NCBI GenBank assembly: GCA_001795115.1
Contig: MGNI01000061.1
Span: forward strand, 382-5,662
Direction of reading: 5' to 3'
Length of the DNA: 5,281 bases
Origin: Chloroflexi bacterium RBG_16_48_8
GTDB lineage: Bacteria > Chloroflexota > Anaerolineae > Anaerolineales > E44-bin32
Shown here: in pieces, positions 1 through 4,883 of the stretch
Position numbering within the stretch: the first letter of the stretch is position 1
Layout of the letters: the number at the start of each line of letters is the position of its first letter
Position numbers and translations under genes: made by a program
Notes under the pieces: model-generated
What the model was told of the DNA's origin: nothing
Databases searched by the model: none
What the model saw: only the letters and a program-made list of their open reading frames with translations

Positions 1-1
1 A

Positions 2-988
2 AGCATTTTTGAACAGGCTATTGCGAAAACCAATCAATACACAGATGCCATCAACTCCCTCTCTTCTCAAAGACGTACAGTTGATGAACTATTGGATGAT
101 CTTATCCTTGAGGATATTCGACGTGCGGCTGATCTCTTTTTACAACAATATCTCAGGATGAATGGTCAAGATGGTTTTGTCTCCGTTGAGGTCAATCCGG
201 ATCTCGCACATGATACCCAAAGGACGCTGAAAGAAGTACGACGAATCTGGTCGACCGTGAATCGACCGAATGTGATGATTAAGATCCCAGGGACAAAAGA
301 GGGGATTTCCGCTATTCAAACAGCTATTGCTGAGGGGATCAACGTAAATATCACACTCATCTTTTCTCTGGAGAGGTACGCGGAGGTCATGGAGGCTTAT
401 TTGTCCGGGTTGGAAGAGCGTAAAGAAAGTGGAGAATCAATCCATCAGATTGCTTCTGTTGCGTCCTTTTTCGTCTCCCGCATCGACACAGCGGTTGACG
501 AAGCCCTCGATATCATTCAAAAGGGAGGAAATCACAAAGGTTTCACCGATCTTTATGGGAAAGCTGCCATTGCCAGCGCAAAATTAGCTTACGAGAAATT
601 CCAATCCACTTTTAAATCTTCACGTTTCCTCCAGCTTTCCGAGCACGGTGCTCATGTTCAACGTCCCCTGTGGGCATCTACGAGCACAAAAAATCCCGCC
701 TATGCGGATACGTATTACGTCGATAACCTTATCGGACCTCATACGGTAAATACCTTGCCACCGAATACTCTTGAGGCTTTTAAAGATCACGGCAGAGTAG
801 AACTTACCATCGATCAAGACCTCGAGGGCGCCAGAGGAGATCTCGAGAGGATCGAAGATTTGGGCATTTCTTTGAGAGAGGTGACAGCACAATTGGAGAA
901 GGAAGGAGTTGAGAAATTCGCGAAATCCTTCCATAACCTTCTAAGGACGGTCGAATCGCAGGTTCCCTCCTTTCATCAAGATTGTTGA
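2..988 (+). CDS. tal: Transaldolase, 5' end outside the window
   Basis: Transaldolase of the pentose phosphate pathway, a cytoplasmic enzyme that moves a dihydroxyacetone unit from sedoheptulose-7-phosphate to glyceraldehyde-3-phosphate. The frame is open from base 2 and begins SIFEQAI, matching the conserved NPSIFxKAI segment. The TTG at 92 is therefore internal, and about 40 N-terminal residues lie off the left edge. Visible family blocks are VSVEVNP, IKIPGT (the Schiff-base lysine codon is at 281-283), NVTLIFS-like INVNITLIFSLERY, VASFFVSRID, QRPLWASTSTKNP, LIGPHTVNTLPPNTLEAF, and a C-terminal helix pair typical of the long (about 360-residue) mycobacterial/cyanobacterial type. All catalytic blocks are intact, so it should be active. 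It is the first visible gene of a rightward unit; a GGAGGAG ribosome binding site for the next frame starts at the base after its stop. Family assignment is secure. Confidence 0.96.
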   Translation, partial: SIFEQAIAKTNQYTDAINSLSSQRRTVDELLDDLILEDIRRAADLFLQQYLRMNGQDGFVSVEVNPDLAHDTQRTLKEVRRIWSTVNRPNVMIKIPGTKEGISAIQTAIAEGINVNITLIFSLERYAEVMEAYLSGLEERKESGESIHQIASVASFFVSRIDTAVDEALDIIQKGGNHKGFTDLYGKAAIASAKLAYEKFQSTFKSSRFLQLSEHGAHVQRPLWASTSTKNPAYADTYYVDNLIGPHTVNTLPPNTLEAFKDHGRVELTIDQDLEGARGDLERIEDLGISLREVTAQLEKEGVEKFAKSFHNLLRTVESQVPSFHQDC

Positions 989-1000
989 GGAGGAGTACTT

Positions 1001-1141
1001 GTGAATATCGCATTACCAATCGGGCTTGAGAATTCGAAATTTGGGATGACTCTCATTCATCAGAACTCAAATCAAAGATGTATCTTCGCCTTAGCTGTTC
1101 TTCATAAGGGTAATTCATGGTGGTTCAACAAGATTTCCTAG
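1001..1141 (+). CDS. Small 46-codon ORF with strong RBS, unknown or relic
   Basis: A GTG-initiated frame of 46 codons beginning VNIALPIGLENS and ending NKIS. It is preceded by GGAGGAG at 989-995, five bases from the start, which is the best ribosome binding site in the window. It overlaps the first 25 bases of the HEAT-like gene in another frame. I do not recognise the product and see no membrane segment or motif. The opening residues faintly resemble the start of 6-phosphogluconate dehydrogenase (MNIALIGLG...), a gene that can neighbour tal, so this could be the stub of a lost sugar-phosphate gene whose translation signal survives. It could also be a coupling peptide, or chance. Being short and atypical, it is listed with low confidence; the RBS is what earns it a place. 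Confidence 0.35.
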   Translation: MNIALPIGLENSKFGMTLIHQNSNQRCIFALAVLHKGNSWWFNKIS

Positions 1142-1791
1142 GAATCCAAGATCTAAAAGAATTATCTCCTCGGAGAAAAGTGGAGGTGTATAAAGCTCTT
1201 GAGGATCTGTTGTCATCCCGGGTTGAGACGCGGCTTGAAGCGATGGATCGATTGTGTGCCATGGATGCGCATAGAAGATCTCCATTGGTCGCATGCTTCC
1301 TGGTCTATCGCCTTATTGAACCAGATTTATGCTTACGAGCGAGAATTGCACAATGCCTGTCTGAAACCATTAGAGCAAGCGGCACTCGGGAGAGATCCCC
1401 TAAAAAAGTCCGGGATCTGCTTCATCAAAACCTTCGTGGGATTGGGCATCGCGAGGTAAATTCACTCCTGCAATTAATTGCCAAGGATGATGAATTGCTT
1501 GAACCAGTGTGTGTGATTTTGAATCAATGTTCTTCATGTGGTGAAATCCTGGTAGAAATCTTGAATTGTCATGATTGTTCCATTCCCATCCGAATGGCTT
1601 CATGCAAGGTTATTGGACAGATCGGATTCTTGGAGGCGAGACAGGCCATTGAGGTGCTTGAAAAACGCCTCGCAGGTCGTATCACTGGACAGCTTTCCAT
1701 GACCTTCGCCCCTGGGGGTATTGAGGAAGCCAAGGAATTGATCCCGGTCCTGCGGGGAACGCTGGAAGCCTTACGAGAGGCATCGATTTGA
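1117..1791 (+). CDS. Cysteine-rich HEAT-like helical repeat protein
   Basis: A 224-residue protein with no signal peptide or membrane segment, predicted cytoplasmic. It is almost wholly helical, with HEAT-like pairs visible around residues 22-49 (KVEVYKALEDLLSS...RLEAMDRL), 55-85, 112-135 and 142-185 (RMASCKVIGQIGFLEARQAIEVLEKRL). HEAT arrays usually serve as protein- or nucleic-acid-binding scaffolds; no catalytic motif is seen. It carries ten cysteines, including C138xxC141 and C151xxC154. The ATG at 1117 is chosen because AAGGG lies at 1106-1110, six bases away. Its stop TGA overlaps the TTG start of the nuclease-like gene, which implies coupled translation and a shared function. A specific role cannot be assigned. 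The HEAT call rests on repeat-like helix patterns only and needs a profile search; that the frame is real is well supported by the coupling. Confidence 0.75.
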   Translation: MVVQQDFLGIQDLKELSPRRKVEVYKALEDLLSSRVETRLEAMDRLCAMDAHRRSPLVACFLVYRLIEPDLCLRARIAQCLSETIRASGTRERSPKKVRDLLHQNLRGIGHREVNSLLQLIAKDDELLEPVCVILNQCSSCGEILVEILNCHDCSIPIRMASCKVIGQIGFLEARQAIEVLEKRLAGRITGQLSMTFAPGGIEEAKELIPVLRGTLEALREASI

Positions 1792-2588
1792 GTCCTCGGC
1801 GTTCCTATCCCTATTCTGAGCTGAAATCGAAAATCTTATTTGGTGATCACGAGCCCATCTTCTCGAAACTGCCGAGCAATGTCTCTGCTAACCTTCGCTA
1901 CCGAGGATCAGAGAATGCGCTCCTATGGAATATGATCTATCCTATGGCTCAACCCACCCTTCCCATGAAATCACTTCTGGCGGTATCCCCACAATGGGGC
2001 ACTGTTAAGCTTGATCTTGAAGATGACCGGCTCGAACCTTATTTCTGGGGGTATAGCATCTCTGGTGAGCGGTTGCCGGGTTTGGATAGGATTCTCGAAA
2101 GGATCGATGGAACGGGTCCAAAAACAGAGGTTGATCTTTTCCTGTTTGGAAAAGCCAATCTTATTGTTGTGGAAGCCAAACATCTCAGTCAATTAGGCCG
2201 ATGCTCAAGGTATTCAAAAAAGCGATGTCCGGAGATTCATGGTGAAACGATACCTGAGAGACTGCCCTGCCGGTATTGGGAGTCGGGTGAACATGAATTT
2301 CGGAGGTTGCTGGATTTTGGAGATCGCCCAAGACAGGGTAATCCATCCCCTCCATGTAATCAACATTACCAACTTGCTCGTACTACCCTTGTGGGTGATA
2401 CGTTGGCTAAAGAATATCAATTGGATTTTAGTTTATGGTTGCTTATTGCTAAAACAAAATGGCGATCCATAGAGAGGACTTGGCTTGATTTTACAGGGCG
2501 AATCCGGCAGGATGATCTATGGCGACGGATGCGGGTTATTGCCTGGGAGGATATTGGTAGAATGTTTGCAGAGAATCACGAATAAAGT
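1788..2588 (+). CDS. PD-(D/E)XK superfamily nuclease-like protein with four cysteines
   Basis: A 265-residue cytoplasmic protein with a restriction-endonuclease-like core. The signature is E114-V-D116 in one strand, followed 13 residues later by V-E129-A-K131, the D...ExK metal-binding and catalytic triad of PD-(D/E)XK enzymes. E43 in a preceding helix (SENALLW) may be the usual extra acidic residue. After the core come C139, C147, C161 and C190, then a QLAR helix (residues 195-198). In Cas4 and AddB, cysteines around such a core hold an Fe-S cluster, but the spacing here differs. Activity is likely DNA cleavage; substrate is unknown. Translation starts at TTG 1788 within the TTGA overlap with the HEAT-like gene, with GAGAGG at 1775-1780 as its binding site. 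The pair most likely acts together. No modification methylase or specificity subunit is nearby, so a classical restriction system is not supported. Confidence 0.8.
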
Positions 2589-2615
2589 CTCTTTAAGGGT
2601 AGACAATACGAATTG

Positions 2616-2635
2616 ATAAGCAAAGCTTATTTTAT
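2616..2635 (+). terminator. Weak hairpin with T-rich tail after the nuclease gene
   Basis: ATAAGC (2616-2621) and GCTTAT (2625-2630) form a 6-bp stem with an AAA loop, followed by TTTATT. It is AT-rich and probably weak; it could be a pause or an auxiliary terminator ahead of the stronger one at 2689. Confidence 0.3.
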
Positions 2636-2638
2636 TGG

Positions 2639-2665
2639 GTTGGATAAGACCCTGGTCTATCCAAC
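2639..2665. repeat. Bulged inverted repeat in the 3' intergenic region
   Basis: GTTGGATA then GAC pairs with GTC then TATCCAAC: eleven pairs with one bulged A at 2647 and a four-base loop. No T-run follows, so it is not a canonical terminator. It may act as a 3' end stabiliser or RNase processing stem for the upstream mRNA. Confidence 0.5.
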
Positions 2666-2688
2666 TGTGGCACTGACGGGAGATAGAG

Positions 2689-2720
2689 AACCCCCTCTAA
2701 ATGAGGGGGTTTGTGTCTTT
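2689..2720 (+). terminator. Intrinsic terminator between convergent genes
   Basis: A perfect 9-bp stem, AACCCCCTC (2689-2697) with GAGGGGGTT (2703-2711), has a TAAAT loop and is followed by TGTGTCTTTGTTG. The GC-heavy core and T-rich tail suit termination of the tal-to-nuclease unit. The other strand has a poorer T-tail (TTCTCTATCT), so it may also stop the convergent lipoprotein transcript, less efficiently. Confidence 0.8.
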
Positions 2721-2743
2721 GTTGTCCTTTTGGAGGGAATCGT

Positions 2744-3727
2744 TTATTCACTCACTACGACATCAGCCACTGGATAGCCAGCATCAACCCAGGCATTGAA
2801 ACCTCCCTTCAAACTGGCAACACCTTTGTAGCCATAAGTCCAAAGGATGGTCATGGCAATGGTGGAGCGGTGACCATTGTTAGAGTAGACCAAGATCAAA
2901 GCTTCCTTGGATGGAGGCCATTTTCCCTTTGATAGGATGAATGATTCGAAAGGTATGTGGATGGCGTTCTCAATGCCGCCCGTTTCTATAATCTCATCCG
3001 CTCGACGCACATCGATAAGGATCAAGTCTGGAAGATCGTTGATGGCTTGAAGAAGGATGTCTGTGGTAACGCTTCCGAAGCCATCCGGGAGGCTGTTGAG
3101 TATTGCATCCATTCTTGCCTGCATGGCGGTATCCGGTTGGACAGCATTGAGCGGGGCAGACTCGGGGAGATCCATCATAATTGGATAACCAGCTTCTACC
3201 CAGCCAGCATAGCTGCCATCTTCGAGGCTATAGATGTCATTCCATCCAAGAGCTCCGAGGACGGTCATGGCAATGGCACAGCGCCAGCCACTGCCACAGT
3301 ACGCAATGATGGTTGTATCAAAGCTTGGTAAGAGCGCGATGCTTTCAGCATTCGCAAGATCACGCAGCGGGATAACGACAGAGCCTTCAATGCGCCCCGT
3401 CTCCATAACTTCAGAAAGAGTGCGAACGTCTAGAAGGAAAGGCGGAGGTTCCTCATTTAGCAGCCCCATGAGGGCGGCAGGTTTTATCGTGTTGTACGCT
3501 ATCATGCCGTCCAGGAAAGTCTGGAAAGCAGAATCCCATTCGATTTCGGATTCAATAGCTAATGGTGAAGGAGCTTCGGTTGGTTGAATATCCGAAGCGA
3601 TTGGGGTATGCACCTCTACCTCCGGATCCTGTGATGGTTCAAGGGGGGTTGGAGTGGTGCTGCACGCAGCTATGAGGGAGAACAGTAAGAGTAAATTACG
3701 ATAGAACCAGAACGCTTTTTTTTTCAT
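2744..3727 (-). CDS. Tandem-rhodanese lipoprotein, second domain lacking the catalytic cysteine
   Basis: A 327-residue secreted lipoprotein. Residues 1-21 form a signal peptide (KKK, then a Leu-rich core) ending in the lipobox I19-A-A-C22, so the mature protein should be anchored to the outer face of the membrane. Residues 23-58 are a Pro/Thr/Glu-rich linker. Two rhodanese domains follow, about 80-185 and 218-320. Domain 1 has the active loop C144-G-S-G-W-R149, expected to carry a persulfide in sulfur transfer, and a second cysteine at 150. In domain 2 the loop reads S282-N-N-G-H-R287, so the catalytic cysteine is serine. Both domains share LLDVR/LIDVR, IAMT and GWVEAGYP/AWVDAGYP blocks, pointing to internal duplication. 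The ATG at 3727 is supported by AAGGAT at 3733-3738 on this strand. The sulfur acceptor is unknown; thiosulfate or polysulfide handling is the likely field. The gene is divergent from the XRE-cupin gene. Confidence 0.9.
   Translation of the reverse strand: MKKKAFWFYRNLLLLFSLIAACSTTPTPLEPSQDPEVEVHTPIASDIQPTEAPSPLAIESEIEWDSAFQTFLDGMIAYNTIKPAALMGLLNEEPPPFLLDVRTLSEVMETGRIEGSVVIPLRDLANAESIALLPSFDTTIIAYCGSGWRCAIAMTVLGALGWNDIYSLEDGSYAGWVEAGYPIMMDLPESAPLNAVQPDTAMQARMDAILNSLPDGFGSVTTDILLQAINDLPDLILIDVRRADEIIETGGIENAIHIPFESFILSKGKWPPSKEALILVYSNNGHRSTIAMTILWTYGYKGVASLKGGFNAWVDAGYPVADVVVSE
2844..3276. repeat. Internal duplication trace in the rhodanese gene
   Basis: The 19-base stretch at 2844-2862 matches 3258-3276 with one mismatch (T2848 against C3262). 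Both encode the helix just after the active loop (IAMT region) of each rhodanese domain. The DNA-level match supports tandem duplication of one domain within the gene. Confidence 0.6.
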
Positions 3728-3758
3728 TTTTTATCCTTGCATGCCCCCGTCTTTTTGG

Positions 3759-3775
3759 TTTGAACATTCTTTGAA
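3759..3775. promoter_or_regulatory. Direct repeat of TTTGAA, one helical turn apart
   Basis: TTTGAA occurs at 3759-3764 and 3770-3775, eleven bases start to start, so both copies face the same side of the helix. They lie 32-48 bp upstream of the lipoprotein start, where an operator or activator site would sit. The same hexamer recurs at 4084 and 4152. The binding protein is unknown. Confidence 0.35.
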
Positions 3776-3794
3776 TTATCAGGGAATGATTCAC

Positions 3795-3868
3795 CTGAAA
3801 AAAGGCCAATTAACTGAGAGGAACCAGCATATGTGCATCTCTCTTCTATCTTGAAGGGCCTTTTTCAG
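3795..3868. repeat. Inverted repeat CTGAAAAA(A)GGCC with nested stem
   Basis: CTGAAAAAAGGCC (3795-3807) pairs with GGCCTTTTTCAG (3857-3868), twelve pairs with one extra A. Inside, GAGAG (3816-3820) can pair with CTCTC (about 3839-3843). The GGCC followed by a T-run on both strands resembles a bidirectional terminator or attenuator stem, although the loop of about 49 bases is long for one. It sits between the two divergent promoters. Confidence 0.5.
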
Positions 3869-3996
3869 TGGACTCAAGGGAATATATTCTTCCATAATTC
3901 TTTTTAGGGCAAGCGTATGTATTCCATTTTTTGGGGGGCTAAATGGATCTTTCCGCTATGGAGAAGGCAACATACAGCGTCAGCCCCGGGCAGGAT

Positions 3997-4005
3997 TGGT
4001 ATAAT
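3997..4005 (+). promoter_or_regulatory. Extended -10 promoter reading toward the XRE-cupin gene
   Basis: TGGTATAAT is a perfect TGnTATAAT extended -10 (TATAAT 4000-4005). Seventeen bases upstream the hexamer is GCGTCA, a poor -35, which extended -10 promoters tolerate. Transcription would start near 4012, giving a leader of about 284 nt before the ATG at 4296. It faces right, away from the lipoprotein gene. Confidence 0.6.
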
Positions 4006-4064
4006 GTCCCTTTAAAAATGGGCTGGAGTGATTTAGTCTAAAGGTGTAAGGATTTATTCTACGA

Positions 4065-4117
4065 CTGGCATCTCATGGGAGCATTTGAATAAGGATGCTC
4101 TCTCGAGAGATGCCCAG
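4065..4117 (+). other. Two-part hairpin in the mRNA leader
   Basis: The outer stem pairs CTGGCATCTC (4065-4074) with GAGATGCC-C-AG (4107-4117), ten pairs with C4115 bulged. The inner stem pairs GAGCAT (4079-4084) with ATGCTC (4095-4100), leaving an internal loop (ATGG against TCTCGA) and a ten-base apical loop. A competing palindrome, CTCTCGAGAG, spans 4100-4109, so two exclusive folds are possible. No T-run follows, so it is not a terminator. It may be a cis-regulatory RNA or part of a small RNA. Confidence 0.55.
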
Positions 4118-4145
4118 AATGAGAGAATCATGATGGTTATGGCTC

Positions 4146-4158
4146 CTTCAATTTGAAG
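4146..4158. promoter_or_regulatory. 13-bp perfect palindrome CTTCAA-T-TTGAAG, possible operator
   Basis: A perfect dyad with six-base arms around a single T, 138 bp before the XRE-cupin start. It contains TTTGAA, the hexamer repeated near the lipoprotein promoter. Dimeric XRE-type regulators commonly bind short dyads, so autoregulation is plausible but unproven. Confidence 0.4.
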
Positions 4159-4211
4159 TCTGATATGGGAAGAAACGTTGTGATTTCAACCTGCTCCTTG
4201 GAGTTGGAGTC

Positions 4212-4241
4212 ATGAGGGTGTATCCTTGGTGCTGGTGTTAG
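4212..4241 (+). CDS. Possible leader peptide MRVYPWCWC
   Basis: A 9-codon frame, ATG to TAG, ending Trp-Cys-Trp-Cys. GGAG at 4200-4203 lies eight bases upstream. Its ATG overlaps the TGA of a preceding 16-codon frame (4165-4215) as ATGA. It runs through the left arm and most of the loop of the 4216-4254 hairpin, so a ribosome on it would open that stem. Clustered rare-residue codons in front of a regulator recall attenuation leaders and known cysteine-codon upstream ORFs. So short a frame can arise by chance, and expression is not shown. Confidence 0.3.
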   Translation: MRVYPWCWC

Positions 4242-4254
4242 GAGGGATGCACCC
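4216..4254 (+). other. 10-bp hairpin just upstream of the XRE-cupin gene
   Basis: GGGTGTATCC (4216-4225) pairs with GGATGCACCC (4245-4254), nine Watson-Crick pairs and one G-U in RNA, around a 19-base loop. It ends 29 bases before the ribosome binding site AAGGAGG at 4284-4290. No T-run follows, so a role in translation or RNA stability is likelier than termination. Confidence 0.55.
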
Positions 4255-4295
4255 AGTACGGTAAAAGTATCAATGTTTTTGGGAAGGAGGGTTGT

Positions 4296-4883
4296 ATGGA
4301 TTTTACAGATCATGATGCAATCTCTGTCAATGTCGGTAAAGAGCTTCGATCCCTGCGAGAGGAAAAGGGATTGTCCATTCGCTCCCTGGCACGTGCCAGT
4401 AACATATCCGCCAACGCTATCAGCATGATAGAGCGCGGTCGTGCCTCTCCTTCTGTTAGCACATTGTACAAAATTGCCGATGCACTTAACATCCCTATCA
4501 CTGATTTCTTCGGATCGGCACGCGATCGACAGACTGTTATTTTTCGGAAAGCTTTGGAAAGGACACGGATACCTTTCCAAAGAGGAGTTTGGGAAGGTTT
4601 AGGGGGAGAGGCTTTCGTTGGCCGTGTGGAGCCCTTTGCGCTCACCTTGGAAAGTGGTGCTAATAGCGGGCCTTTTCCGATCACCCACACGGGGCATGAA
4701 TTTGTAGTTTGTTTGCGGGGACAGTTGGAGTACCAGGTCGAGGGTGAGATCTACCTTCTTAAGCCTGGTGACACCTTGCTCTTCAGTTCTTATCTGCGCC
4801 ATAGATGGCGCAATCCCGGTCCTAATGTCACAAACGCCATTTTTGTTCTTTCTTGTTTCGAGGAGGGCGAAGAGGCCATGTAG
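4296..4883 (+). CDS. XRE-cupin transcriptional regulator
   Basis: A 195-residue cytoplasmic DNA-binding regulator. Residues 12-72 form an XRE helix-turn-helix: VGKELRSLREEKGLSIRSLA, then ISANAISMIERGRASPSVSTLYKIADALNI, with the recognition helix near 38-49. Residues about 100-188 form a cupin barrel: motif 1 runs from P126 through H131-T-G-H134-E135 to G142, and motif 2 contains KPGD (156-159) and H169. These histidines and the glutamate could bind metal or ligand. Length is typical for the HTH-cupin group, which includes PuuR (putrescine) and SutR/YdcN (sulfur use) in E. coli. The ATG at 4296 has AAGGAGG five bases upstream. The ligand cannot be read from sequence, but a rhodanese gene on one side and an SQR remnant on the other favour sulfur metabolism. 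Cysteines 139 and 187 might sense redox state; that is speculative. Confidence 0.93.
   Translation: MDFTDHDAISVNVGKELRSLREEKGLSIRSLARASNISANAISMIERGRASPSVSTLYKIADALNIPITDFFGSARDRQTVIFRKALERTRIPFQRGVWEGLGGEAFVGRVEPFALTLESGANSGPFPITHTGHEFVVCLRGQLEYQVEGEIYLLKPGDTLLFSSYLRHRWRNPGPNVTNAIFVLSCFEEGEEAM

Larger units (their letters stand above)
3728..4295. other. Structured 568-bp intergenic region between divergent genes
   Basis: I find no convincing protein gene here; all frames on the + strand close within about 32 codons. It should contain the control regions of both the leftward lipoprotein gene and the rightward XRE-cupin gene. Listed separately are an inverted repeat (3795-3868), TTTGAA hexamers (3759, 3770, 4084, 4152), an extended -10 promoter (3997-4005), two hairpins (4065-4117, 4216-4254), a palindrome (4146-4158) and a 9-codon frame (4212-4241). 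A 10-bp palindrome GAATATATTC lies at 3880-3889 and a 9-bp one, GAATGATTC, at 3784-3792. For the leftward gene a weak -10 (GATAAT on the minus strand, about 3776-3781) has no good -35. Confidence 0.7.

Noticed and set aside
620..1019. Minus-strand frames opposite the end of transaldolase
   Set aside because: They oppose conserved transaldolase blocks and show no start signal or motif.
1199..1459. 86-codon plus-strand frame within the HEAT-like gene
   Set aside because: Out-of-frame shadow with low-complexity, Trp/Cys-rich composition; the longer coupled frame explains the region.
1788..2588. Reading the nuclease-like gene as a restriction-modification enzyme
   Set aside because: No methylase or specificity gene is in the window, so only the nuclease fold is claimed.
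2957..3587. Plus-strand frames of 124 and 117 codons inside the lipoprotein gene
   Set aside because: Both are antisense to recognisable rhodanese domains and have no protein features of their own.
3917..4015. 32-codon plus-strand frame starting MYSIFWGAKW
   Set aside because: Weak ribosome binding site, no motif, and it ends across the predicted promoter; probably chance.
4065..4117. Hairpin as an intrinsic terminator
   Set aside because: No T-run follows either arm on the coding strand, and an internal loop interrupts the stem.
4137..4580. 147-codon minus-strand frame opposite the leader and the 5' part of the XRE-cupin gene
   Set aside because: No family resemblance, and it lies antisense to a clear HTH domain with its own ribosome binding site.
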